NCBI RefSeq assembly: GCF_002831565.1
Contig: NZ_CP025096.1
Location: 2,147,027-2,211,026, forward strand
DNA length: 64,000 nt
Source of the DNA: Spirosoma pollinicola
GTDB lineage: Bacteria > Bacteroidota > Bacteroidia > Cytophagales > Spirosomataceae
Direction: 5' to 3'
The notes beneath the pieces were generated by a model that was given only the letters and a program-made list of their open reading frames with translations, made no database searches and had not been told where the DNA came from. This document shows, piece by piece, positions 44,442 to 53,181 of the stretch. A program made the translations under genes and the position numbers. How positions within the stretch are numbered: position 1 is the first letter of the stretch; the number at the start of each line of letters is the position of its first letter.

Positions 44442-46355
44442 TTAATTTCGTTTAATGAATACCATTTGTACGCGGTCGGCCTTAGCAACCTTTTTTCGGA
44501 AGTCGATCAGGTCTGCATACGCTGCTGCCGGAAAGCGTCCTCCATGCATGGTTATCTGACGAACATAGGTGATATGGTCACCTTTAATAGCTAGCTGAGC
44601 GGTATAACGGCCAAACGTTGATTCGATTATCTGTGGTTCTAGTTTATATTCTGGTTCATAGCCTTTTGGAAGTTGGTAGGTAATTGTATCACTATCGGCA
44701 AAATCATAATTAGCGCCTAACTCAATGGCAGTCCGGCGCGGTTGCGTAAGTGGAGCAACCGGCGACAAAGCAGACATAAGATTAAGCGGCAAAAACAGCC
44801 TTGTTCCACTCACTGTTGCCCAACGGCGGGCAGTCATATCCAGAGTTTCAACAACCACAGGCATGGGTTCGATCTGTTCCTTGTAACCGAATGACGTCAG
44901 TTCAAAAGCTGGAACATGAATACGTTTTAGCAGCCAGCTCCGCTGATCGTCGTGGTTTAGCCGATGAATTGCACTGGCGTAATCATCCTGTTGAAGGCCG
45001 CTATAAATTGTTCGGACATTGGCCGAGGCATCGCCCTGTTCGGTAAGGTTAACCACAATCTGCCGTTGCTGGCGGTTATCCGTTGGACTATATACAGGCG
45101 TTTTTATCAACCGACCTCCATCGGGCAAAACAAGAAGCACATGCCGATTGCCCGTAAAATCGCTCATATAACCCGCCGGACCATGCCCGCTTGTACATTC
45201 CAGAAAAAGGGTGTCACGCCCGTTGGGTACGCACAAAATGACGTGGTTAAACTGAAAACTCGGAAAATCGACCAATATATCAGGCTCCTTATCTCCGGCT
45301 CGCACCAATGCTGGATAGGCTGTAACGCCAACAGCTTTCAGCATCGCTTTGGCATAATTCGTCAGGGCTTTACAATCGCCGTATTTACTGTCGGCTACCT
45401 TATCGGCTTCAATCGTTTGCCAGCCACCAATGCCCAACTGCACACTGATGTAGCGTGTATTATCCTGTAAGTAGGCATACACTTTTCGTACTTTCCCGAG
45501 CGTGGTTGTTTCGTTTTTCGTTAAGTCCAAAACTCGTTGCCGTAGGTCCTCGGGAATACGGTCGCGGCCATCGTTCAGGCTGTGATAAAACCGGCTTACG
45601 TCTTTCCAGCTCGTTATCTGCCCTTTGTAATCCTGCACATCAAATGCGGCAGGAGCTGTGTAAACCAAGGGGAGTTGCTCTCTGGCTGGTGGCGATATTG
45701 GCTCAAACTCCAGGGCTGGCCTGTTATTTATTTTCCAGCTATACGTTTTTCCGCCGTCCGGCAACGAACTTGACACGCCCGGTGTAGGCAGGTTCATTTC
45801 TTTATAGCGTAAGGCCAGCGCAGGCGGCATATTTACGGTATATGCCGCCTGTTCTACAGCCAGATGCTCCTCGTCCTGCGGCACCCAGGTTGGGTAAAAC
45901 ATCAGGTTTCGCTCCGTTGTCTCCACCAGAAATTCAACCGTGTAGGGATAGCTGGGCTGTTTCGGAAAAGAAGCGACCTTCATGCGCTGATCATCGAAAA
46001 GATTATAGTCGCTATAGGTGCTGGAGTCATCTATATCGGCTTTTTTCAGCTTCTTGATCAACTTACCCGCGGCATCATAAAGGGCGCCCTCCAGGTTGGT
46101 CACTCTGGAGAGTTTATCATACCCAACCACCTTTTTGGCCTGGTCATCTCCTTGCTCATCCAGCACCGTAACAACGGTATGAACACTCAGGTTAGCCTCC
46201 CCTACCGATTTTACGGTAAAGATTGTTTCATGCCTGCGAACAACCGCATGGGCATTTTCTGTCAATGCCGACGATAGTACACCAGCCTGATATTCGGACT
46301 GCGCCCAAGTGCCTTGATTCGTTAGTAGAATCAGAAAAATAAGTTGTTTTATCAT
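44442..46355 (-). CDS. DUF3857/transglutaminase-like protein, intact triad
   Basis: 637 residues from ATG 46355, with signal peptide. DUF3857 beta-rich domain at about 30-260, then a transglutaminase-like core with GDCKALTNY (Cys codon at 45372-45374), FNHVIL (His) and an acidic residue in LFLEC, then a C-terminal beta domain. It lies 4 bases after the stop of the middle DUF3857 gene, so the two are coupled. The possible reaction is proteolysis or transamidation in the periplasm; no substrate is known. Confidence 0.88.
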   Translation of the reverse strand: MIKQLIFLILLTNQGTWAQSEYQAGVLSSALTENAHAVVRRHETIFTVKSVGEANLSVHTVVTVLDEQGDDQAKKVVGYDKLSRVTNLEGALYDAAGKLIKKLKKADIDDSSTYSDYNLFDDQRMKVASFPKQPSYPYTVEFLVETTERNLMFYPTWVPQDEEHLAVEQAAYTVNMPPALALRYKEMNLPTPGVSSSLPDGGKTYSWKINNRPALEFEPISPPAREQLPLVYTAPAAFDVQDYKGQITSWKDVSRFYHSLNDGRDRIPEDLRQRVLDLTKNETTTLGKVRKVYAYLQDNTRYISVQLGIGGWQTIEADKVADSKYGDCKALTNYAKAMLKAVGVTAYPALVRAGDKEPDILVDFPSFQFNHVILCVPNGRDTLFLECTSGHGPAGYMSDFTGNRHVLLVLPDGGRLIKTPVYSPTDNRQQRQIVVNLTEQGDASANVRTIYSGLQQDDYASAIHRLNHDDQRSWLLKRIHVPAFELTSFGYKEQIEPMPVVVETLDMTARRWATVSGTRLFLPLNLMSALSPVAPLTQPRRTAIELGANYDFADSDTITYQLPKGYEPEYKLEPQIIESTFGRYTAQLAIKGDHITYVRQITMHGGRFPAAAYADLIDFRKKVAKADRVQMVFIKRN

Positions 46356-46359
46356 GTGC

Positions 46360-48393
46360 TTATTTCTTTTCGGCAACAGCGCCCCGTTTCAACACAACCT
46401 GCTCGGCATGTTTGGCCGCGATACGACTAAACAGTTCCCGCAATGGGCCATACTCCCCGGCTAAATAGCGTGTTTTACGAAGGATGATCCGGCTGACAAC
46501 CTGAAGCTGGTTGCCATTCGTCACGGCTAGTTGATATAAAAAACGCCCCCCATTCTCAGGTAAAACCATAGAAACCGGCTTGGGCATTTCCTCTACCTGA
46601 AAGCCTTCGGGCAGGGTGTAGGTAGCGGTAAAAGTCTCCTCGATTTGTGTCCCAAAGTCTACCGGATAGAGTCGTTCAGCTTCCTTAAATGGATTTTCGC
46701 CATGCGCTTCGGTCAGCATTGGGCGGAAATACAGCCGGTCTCCTGCCCTACTACAGGCTTCTGGAATCGTGAGGCTATATTTCTCATTAAATGAGCTATT
46801 CGTTATATCTGTACCCGAAAAGTCGGCCTGTTCAATTTGCCAGGCCGTGCGTTTTTTCTGAACACGCTCCAGGTATTTCGTTTTCCCCTCCATAGCAAAT
46901 TGCTTCCGGCTACTCCAGGCACTATAGCCCCCATGCGAGTGCATGAGCGTGCCGGCAACTTCGCCATCGCGGCTGAGGGTAAAGGAACCAATTTGAGACT
47001 CAATATCACGCTCAGCGGGCAGCAATGAGATGAAGCGGGCCTTTGTTGGATGCACCAGCCGACCGGTTCCATTCAGGCAACGGACAGGGAGCATTCCGGG
47101 GACCAAATACGGGTCGGTGGCATCCAGAAGCTGGTCTTTGCCACCTATTGAAACTTGGGCAACGACATAATTAAATTTCTTCAATAAGGGATAGGTTTCA
47201 TTGATACGCCCGTGGGAGCGCGTGCTCAGAATAACCGGATTGGCATCAATATCCATCTCCCGCAGTAAGGCAATCAACATCAGGTTAATATCGGCCACGT
47301 CGCCTTTTTTATCCTCAAATGCTTTCTTGATATTCCCCGACCAGATCGATGCTTCTTCATTCCATTTTATAGTCTGACGAACAAAATCGTAAGCAGCGTT
47401 AACACGGCTCAGGGTATCGGTATGCTTGCTGTTTAGTGTTTTTGCCGTTTCGCGCAGGAAAGCCGCCCGTTTAATCTGCCCGCCGAAGTCAGCATCATTG
47501 AGCAGAGTTTTATCCATAGCTTCCCATCCAACAGAAATATTCGTGTTCAGCGGGCCGCTGGCACCCGGTAGTTGATAGCTTGCCAGTTCAAATTCAATTT
47601 TGGATAAGTAGTCATCCTCTGTAGTAATGTAAGCCTCATCCCGAAAAGCCGGAACGTTTCCTATGGCAAACCGGTAAGCAGATGCCGTAACCGAACCCTG
47701 ACCGGATAATAAATCGACCGACGTAGATTCGCGCTTATTGACCGTCATGGACAAATACCCGCTCTGCAAGATTTTGTAATAGAAATAATCAGGTATTGTA
47801 ATACGGTATTCACTCCAGTTAACGGGTATTTCCTGCTGGAATTTCCACGTCCTGGGATTATAGCTGATACTAAAGGGTGTACGCGTTGTGTATTGGTACT
47901 CAATGATGGAGCCTTCCCGAACGTTGGGCAGCGTGTATTTTTCAATCCAGAATTGATCGGATGCCTTTTCGGTAAAATGACCCGTCTTGGTAAGCCGATC
48001 AAATGTTAGGCTTCCATTCGTAAGGTTATAGGTGTAACCATCGACGTTGGTAACTATTTCATGCTGCCCCTGTTTACCACGACGTGCAATAAACTGAATG
48101 GTAGCCCGGTCATAAGCCGATTTCTTACGAATCTGTATCCTGACATGGTAATTACACACCAGCCATAATTCACTGCTACCGTTTTCAAATGTCACCTCGC
48201 CATAATCATACAGAACAACGGCCTCAGCCGTAGAATCGGACGTGGTATTCGAAAATTGATCAGGGGTAATTTGACCAAATTTAACAATGGGAGCGGGGTC
48301 TTTAGCTTTCTGGGCAAACCCAGCGTGGAACCCCAGAAAAACAAGGGCAAGCGTCAGCAGCAAGCTGCGCTGGTAAGGTAGGAAAGTGAACAT
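46360..48393 (-). CDS. DUF3857 protein, degenerate transglutaminase core (middle copy)
   Basis: 677 residues, signal peptide (LLLTLALVFLGFHAGFA). Same domain order as the neighbours. In the core, GDC is GDVADIN (codon at 47296-47298 is Val), and FNH is FNYVVAQV (His to Tyr); the Asp region LLDATDP is kept. It is therefore likely non-catalytic. Its start context (the 27 bases before ATG) is nearly the same as that of the third copy, showing a recent tandem duplication. Confidence 0.88.
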   Translation of the reverse strand: MFTFLPYQRSLLLTLALVFLGFHAGFAQKAKDPAPIVKFGQITPDQFSNTTSDSTAEAVVLYDYGEVTFENGSSELWLVCNYHVRIQIRKKSAYDRATIQFIARRGKQGQHEIVTNVDGYTYNLTNGSLTFDRLTKTGHFTEKASDQFWIEKYTLPNVREGSIIEYQYTTRTPFSISYNPRTWKFQQEIPVNWSEYRITIPDYFYYKILQSGYLSMTVNKRESTSVDLLSGQGSVTASAYRFAIGNVPAFRDEAYITTEDDYLSKIEFELASYQLPGASGPLNTNISVGWEAMDKTLLNDADFGGQIKRAAFLRETAKTLNSKHTDTLSRVNAAYDFVRQTIKWNEEASIWSGNIKKAFEDKKGDVADINLMLIALLREMDIDANPVILSTRSHGRINETYPLLKKFNYVVAQVSIGGKDQLLDATDPYLVPGMLPVRCLNGTGRLVHPTKARFISLLPAERDIESQIGSFTLSRDGEVAGTLMHSHGGYSAWSSRKQFAMEGKTKYLERVQKKRTAWQIEQADFSGTDITNSSFNEKYSLTIPEACSRAGDRLYFRPMLTEAHGENPFKEAERLYPVDFGTQIEETFTATYTLPEGFQVEEMPKPVSMVLPENGGRFLYQLAVTNGNQLQVVSRIILRKTRYLAGEYGPLRELFSRIAAKHAEQVVLKRGAVAEKK

Positions 48394-48517
48394 GAGTGGT
48401 GGGTAAATATGCTTTAATCGCTAAAAAATGTATCTATTTTGCCAATTAAACAAAAAGTAGCGCAGCAAGAGTCTGCTCCATTTCTCATCTATAGCTAAAA
48501 CTAGGCCAATCCAGTGC

Positions 48518-50536
48518 CTACTTATTGCTTACTACTGCACGTTTCAATACAATCTGTTCGGTATGTTTGGCTACCATTTGGACAAACAATTCCCGCAATG
48601 CCCCATACTCATTTGGCATGTATACTGGCTTACGCAGAACAAAGCGGCTGTTAACCCGAATTTGGTTTCCATCAGTACTTACCTGGTATAGAAACCGGCC
48701 ACCATTGTCAGGCAAGGTCATGGAAACAGACTTTGGCAGTTCTTCTACGTTGAAGCCATTAGGCATCTGATAAGTGGCCGTAAAGCTCTCGTCGACAGGT
48801 ACAGCGAAATCTATAGGATACTGGCGATAGCTTTCTTTGAATGGGTTTTCTGTACGACCTTCGGCTAGCATTGGTTTTAGATACAGTCGATCACCTGCCT
48901 GCATACACGCATCGGAGATAACAAGGTTAAAATCTACCCTGAATGCATCTGTTGTTTGATTTGTATCGGCAAATGTCACTTCGTTTATTGTCCATCCCTC
49001 ATGTATTTTATGAACGGCATCGATGTAAACAGGCTTTCCCACGCGGGCAAATAATTTGTGATTTATCCAGGCAGCATACCCACCCAATGAGTGGGTCATC
49101 GTACCCTTCAACTCACCCATCTCACCAAGTGTAAAGCGAGCCGCTTTCACTTCGACCAAACGCTCTTTGGGAGCCAATGAAACAAACCGGCTGTTGGGCG
49201 GATCAATAACCCGGCCAGTACTATTGAGGCAATGATAAGGCAACATACCGGGCTTCAGAAAAGGGTCTGTAGCATCCAGAAACATTGTTTGCCCGCCCAC
49301 ATTCACCTGTGCAACAACATAATTGAATTTATTAAGTACCGCAAATTCTTCGGCTATGGCTCCGTGCGACCGGGTACTTAAAATAACCGGATATGCCTGA
49401 AAACCAATGGACCGAATCAGGGCGATAAGCAATAAATTAATATCGCCCGAGTCACCTTTTTTAGCCGCCAGTACCTGATTTACATTGTTTGCCCAAATAG
49501 AATAATTTCCATTCCAGGACATAGTGCGACGCACGAAATTATAAACCTCAAACACTTGACTAAGCGTATCGCCGAGTCTGCTAAACATTCCCTCGGCCTG
49601 TTTACGCATTAGAGGAGTTGGCGCTATTTGCAGGCCAAAGCTTTCATTTTTCTGCAGGCATTTGTCAATGGCCTCCCAACTATAATCGGCAAACTCTAAA
49701 CCTGCTTTAACATCCTTATAATTAGGGGGCTCAAAATCGATCTTCGATATGTAATCATCTGCATTTGCCAGGTAATTTTCTCGCCTAAACGCAGGAACAT
49801 CTTTTATGGCATAGAAAAGCTCCTGAGCTTTACTTCGGATCTCGCCGGGAACCAGATTTATTTTTGTCAACCTGGCATCCTGAACCGTCAGTTTAAGCGA
49901 ACCGCCCAAAATCAGTTGATGCGGATATCCATCCGGCAGTAGAATATGGCACTGACTCCAGTCAACCGGTATATCTCGTTGAAAACGCCATGCTTGAGGG
50001 TGGCGATTTATACTGAACGGAGTTTTAACGGTATATTTATACTCAATTACTGAACCCTCGCGAACATTGGGCATCGTGAATTTTTCGATCCAGTATTCTT
50101 TCGTAGCCTTTTCAGTGAAGCGGGCAGTTTTGAGACTAAGTGGAGTAATGTCCACATGGCTATCGTCCAGATTATAGGTGTACCCTTCCAGATTGCTCAT
50201 TTCTTCATGAATAGTTCCGTCGTCCCGGCGCATCTCCAGTTCCACAGTGGCCCTCCGGTAAGCTGATTTACGACGAATTAGCAGGCGAACGTGGTGCGTA
50301 AAAACAACCCACATCATTCCACGCACTTCAAACGAAACATCGCCAGATTCGTATAGCACTACGGCCTCAGCTGTGGAATCTACTGATGATGAAGCAAACT
50401 GAGCGGGCCTGATTTTCCCAAACTCAACGACAGGAATAGGTTCGGATATTTTCTGGGCAAGGCCTGCTGTTAAGCCAATTAAAACATAAACGACTGTCAG
50501 CAACAGGGCACGCTGGTCCGGCAGGAAAGTAAACAT
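48518..50536 (-). CDS. DUF3857 protein, degenerate transglutaminase core (first copy)
   Basis: 672 residues from ATG 50536; the frame to 50623 is rejected because the conserved upstream context and MFTFLP start match the middle copy. Core: GDSGDINL (Cys to Ser, codon 49448-49450), FNYVVAQV (His to Tyr), FLDATDP. Closely similar to the middle copy over its length. Same-strand trio with 124 bases to the next gene, which may carry its own promoter. Confidence 0.88.
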   Translation of the reverse strand: MFTFLPDQRALLLTVVYVLIGLTAGLAQKISEPIPVVEFGKIRPAQFASSSVDSTAEAVVLYESGDVSFEVRGMMWVVFTHHVRLLIRRKSAYRRATVELEMRRDDGTIHEEMSNLEGYTYNLDDSHVDITPLSLKTARFTEKATKEYWIEKFTMPNVREGSVIEYKYTVKTPFSINRHPQAWRFQRDIPVDWSQCHILLPDGYPHQLILGGSLKLTVQDARLTKINLVPGEIRSKAQELFYAIKDVPAFRRENYLANADDYISKIDFEPPNYKDVKAGLEFADYSWEAIDKCLQKNESFGLQIAPTPLMRKQAEGMFSRLGDTLSQVFEVYNFVRRTMSWNGNYSIWANNVNQVLAAKKGDSGDINLLLIALIRSIGFQAYPVILSTRSHGAIAEEFAVLNKFNYVVAQVNVGGQTMFLDATDPFLKPGMLPYHCLNSTGRVIDPPNSRFVSLAPKERLVEVKAARFTLGEMGELKGTMTHSLGGYAAWINHKLFARVGKPVYIDAVHKIHEGWTINEVTFADTNQTTDAFRVDFNLVISDACMQAGDRLYLKPMLAEGRTENPFKESYRQYPIDFAVPVDESFTATYQMPNGFNVEELPKSVSMTLPDNGGRFLYQVSTDGNQIRVNSRFVLRKPVYMPNEYGALRELFVQMVAKHTEQIVLKRAVVSNK

Positions 50537-50707
50537 GAGCGGTGGGTAAATATACTCTAATAGTGAAGCAATATAGTAGACCAACTCTACATTCGCAATG
50601 GACAGTGTACATATAAACCGCAACAGTAAGCTTGTTGATCAGTGTTCTATCGCCTAATTTCCCATAGACTACCATTCATGCGCTAGTGAACTAGTCGCTT
50701 AATGTTT

Positions 50708-50715
50708 TATCTTTG
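50708..50715 (+). promoter_or_regulatory. -7 box TATCTTTG of aat
   Basis: Matches TAnnTTTG 24 bases before the aat ATG. A clear -33 element is not visible. Confidence 0.45.
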
Positions 50716-50739
50716 CTCAATACACATCCACCAGTTTTA

Positions 50740-51357
50740 ATGGAGAAGCTAACCGCCGACGACCTTGTTTACGGCTACATCAACGGTATTTTTCCAATGG
50801 CCGACGCAGATGGTACGCTGTACTGGTATGCGCCTGACCCGCGTGCGGTTATCCCGATTGATACCTATAAACCCGCGAAATCACTCCGGCCGGTGCTTAA
50901 TCGAAATCAGTTTGACATCCGTATCAATACGGCATTCAATGAAGTTATGCACAATTGTTCAGTTCCTCGTTCAGAGGACGATAGTGTGTGGATATCTGAA
51001 GAAATCATTGATGCCTACACTGAACTGCACCACATGGGACTGGCCCACAGCGTTGAAACGTATATGGATAACAGGCTGGTTGGAGGATTGTATGGCGTAG
51101 CACTCGGGTCAGCTTTTTTTGGTGAGTCGATGTTCAATCGGGTCAGCAATGCCTCGAAAGTAGCCTTTCATCACCTGATTCTTATTCTTCGCCAGCAGCA
51201 CTTTACCTTGCTCGATACGCAGTTCATTAACGACAATGTTCGGCGGTATGGTGCTATTGAGATTCCTAAAGCCGACTACCTGAAACAGCTCAAAACAGCC
51301 TTACGCAAAAAGGCCCGATTCACGGATGCCGTAACGGAATCGTTGCTCAGAAAATAA
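50740..51357 (+). CDS. aat: Leucyl/phenylalanyl-tRNA-protein transferase
   Basis: 205 residues from ATG 50740; the TTG-initiated frame at 50713 is rejected. Adds Leu or Phe to N-terminal Arg/Lys of proteins, marking them for ClpAP in the N-degron pathway. GIFPMADADGTLYWYAPDPRAVIPID at the start and GGLYGVALGSAFFGESMFNRVSNASKVAF in the middle are the hallmarks. Divergent from the DUF3857 genes. Confidence 0.96.
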   Translation: MEKLTADDLVYGYINGIFPMADADGTLYWYAPDPRAVIPIDTYKPAKSLRPVLNRNQFDIRINTAFNEVMHNCSVPRSEDDSVWISEEIIDAYTELHHMGLAHSVETYMDNRLVGGLYGVALGSAFFGESMFNRVSNASKVAFHHLILILRQQHFTLLDTQFINDNVRRYGAIEIPKADYLKQLKTALRKKARFTDAVTESLLRK

Positions 51358-51442
51358 AGATAAAGGCTTTCGTTTCCTTTATTTAGAGCCAGACAAGCTG
51401 GATGAATACAGGCATTCGCTGAGACCGAAAAAAGTAAAGTCC

Positions 51443-51450
51443 TATCTTTG
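51443..51450 (+). promoter_or_regulatory. -7 box TATCTTTG directly before proB
   Basis: Matches TAnnTTTG and ends 5 bases before the ATG at 51456, so the transcript would start at or next to the start codon. Confidence 0.45.
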
Positions 51451-51455
51451 TGGGT

Positions 51456-52490
51456 ATGACAAAGCCCGTACTTGTACTTAAATTCGGCACCGCATCCATC
51501 ACCAAACCCACTGGCGAGCCTAACGAACCCGTCATGGTGGATATAGCCCGGCAGGTTGCGGCCCTGCATTCACACTATCGCATTGTGCTGGTATCATCCG
51601 GGGCAGTGGGTGCCGGAAAATCCCTGATTCATGATTATCGGGGCGATATTACGCAGCGAAAAGCCGCTGCGGCTGTTGGTAATCTGCTGTTACTCAATCA
51701 GTATTCCCGTTTTTTCTCTATCTATGGCATTTCCATTGCCCAGAGCCTGTGCGAACGCCACCACTTTGCCAACCGCGATCAGTTTCTGCAACTAAAACAG
51801 ACCTACGAAGAGTTGTGGGCCAACGACCTGATTCCTATTGCCAATGAAAACGATGTAGTTAGTAACCGCGAACTCAAATTTTCGGACAACGACGAACTGG
51901 CTACCCTCATTGCCGTTGGCTTCGGGGCCGAAGCGCTCATGCTTTGCACATCCGTAGGTGGCTTGCTGGATGCAAATAATCAAATCATCAGGCAGGTAAC
52001 CGATTTTGACGAACGTGTTTTTGGCGTGGTTCGAACCGACAAATCATCGCTGGGGTTAGGTGGTATGGCCTCAAAATTAACCTTTGCCAAGCTGGCCACC
52101 CGAATGGGTATTCGGGTCGTCATTTTCGGTCTGAGCGAACCCGACAGCATAAGCCGGGCGTTACGCAGTGAAATTGGCACCGATTTTACAGCACAAACGA
52201 CCGCCCTCTCCGCCCGAAACAGGTGGCTTGGCAGTGGTAGTCTGGCCGTTGGGCGGATACAGATCGATACCGGAGCTGTTCGAGCCTTGCAGAAACGACG
52301 CAGCCTGCTGGCGGTAGGAGTTCGAACTATCGTTGGCGAGTTTGCCGCTGGCGAAATGATCGAAATTCTGGACGAAGATCAGACGACCGTAGCCGTAGCG
52401 AGGGCCCGAATTTCGTCTGAAACCCTATCGCAACAGCTTAACCAGCAAAACGTTGAAGTGGCTAATGCCAATGATATTGTCCTTTTATAG
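51456..52490 (+). CDS. proB: Glutamate 5-kinase
   Basis: 344 residues from ATG 51456 (a GTG at 51450 is the alternative). First step of proline synthesis. Amino acid kinase domain: LVLKFGTASIT, VSSGAVGAGKS, IPIANENDVV, FSDNDELATLIA, and LGLGGMASKL; C-terminal PUA domain from about residue 262. Followed not by proA but by a two-gene cassette, then proA. Confidence 0.96.
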   Translation: MTKPVLVLKFGTASITKPTGEPNEPVMVDIARQVAALHSHYRIVLVSSGAVGAGKSLIHDYRGDITQRKAAAAVGNLLLLNQYSRFFSIYGISIAQSLCERHHFANRDQFLQLKQTYEELWANDLIPIANENDVVSNRELKFSDNDELATLIAVGFGAEALMLCTSVGGLLDANNQIIRQVTDFDERVFGVVRTDKSSLGLGGMASKLTFAKLATRMGIRVVIFGLSEPDSISRALRSEIGTDFTAQTTALSARNRWLGSGSLAVGRIQIDTGAVRALQKRRSLLAVGVRTIVGEFAAGEMIEILDEDQTTVAVARARISSETLSQQLNQQNVEVANANDIVLL

Positions 52491-52532
52491 ACCAATCTTT
52501 TTGCCCAATTTTGTTCTTTAATTCCATATAGT

Positions 52533-52802
52533 ATGGTACAGGTAACAAAACAATCAGTGCAACAATGGGCGATGTTTGACTATCTGTCAAAAAAGCATCG
52601 TTTTCAGTCTACCATCAACCAGATGGAGCGAAAATATGGTATGACGCTTGCTGAATTTGAGAAGTATATCGAAACATCCGAGAAAGAAATTTTCGAAGAA
52701 TGGGATGATAATATTGAGTGGTCAGCAGCAGTTGGTATGCTCGCTGACGTGTTGCAGAGTATTGAAGAAATAAAACGCGGAGCCATTGAAGTGATCGAAT
52801 GA
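52533..52802 (+). CDS. Putative antitoxin of a DUF6516/TumE-like pair
   Basis: 89 residues, acidic, helical, no signal. The first ~60 residues (MERKYGMTLAEFEKYIETSE and FEEWDDNIEWSAAVGML) resemble the small partner proteins that precede DUF6516 toxins, where they are read as antitoxins. It has no recognisable helix-turn-helix. The stop overlaps the next start as ATGA. It lies 42 bases after proB. Confidence 0.65.
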   Translation: MVQVTKQSVQQWAMFDYLSKKHRFQSTINQMERKYGMTLAEFEKYIETSEKEIFEEWDDNIEWSAAVGMLADVLQSIEEIKRGAIEVIE

Positions 52803-53179
52803 GCAGCAATTATGCAGGTATACAGCACATCTTGGATGATTTGGATAAAAATTCGTTCATTAGTCAATATGATGTTCTGAAATACGAACACACTACAGTG
52901 AAATTTCAATTAAGGCTCCAGATTAAATTCATCGATCAGTCCGTACTTTTTACAAACGAATATATAGGATCAACTATCAGAAAGTATGCCTTTCACTGGC
53001 AACAATTTGATAATCAAAGTATAATTCGTTGGGACAACGCTCCTCACTTTCCCAAATTATCTTCTTTCCCTCACCACAAACACGATTATCGACAAGCCCT
53101 TGAAATCGTAACCGATAGTGTTGACATTTCGCTGGTGGAAGTACTAACCTACATCCATAATCAGCTAACGAACTTGTAA
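52799..53179 (+). CDS. Putative DUF6516/TumE-like toxin
   Basis: 126 residues starting in the ATGA overlap (52799-52802). YAFHWQQFDNQSIIRWDNAPHFPKL then SFPHHKH and a helix ending VDISLVEVLTYIHNQL match the DUF6516 pattern, whose characterised relative is the toxin of the TumE-TumA type II system. I infer a nuclease-like or translation-blocking toxin; activity is not shown. It ends 2 bases before proA. Confidence 0.65.
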   Translation: MSSNYAGIQHILDDLDKNSFISQYDVLKYEHTTVKFQLRLQIKFIDQSVLFTNEYIGSTIRKYAFHWQQFDNQSIIRWDNAPHFPKLSSFPHHKHDYRQALEIVTDSVDISLVEVLTYIHNQLTNL

Positions 53180-53181
53180 TT

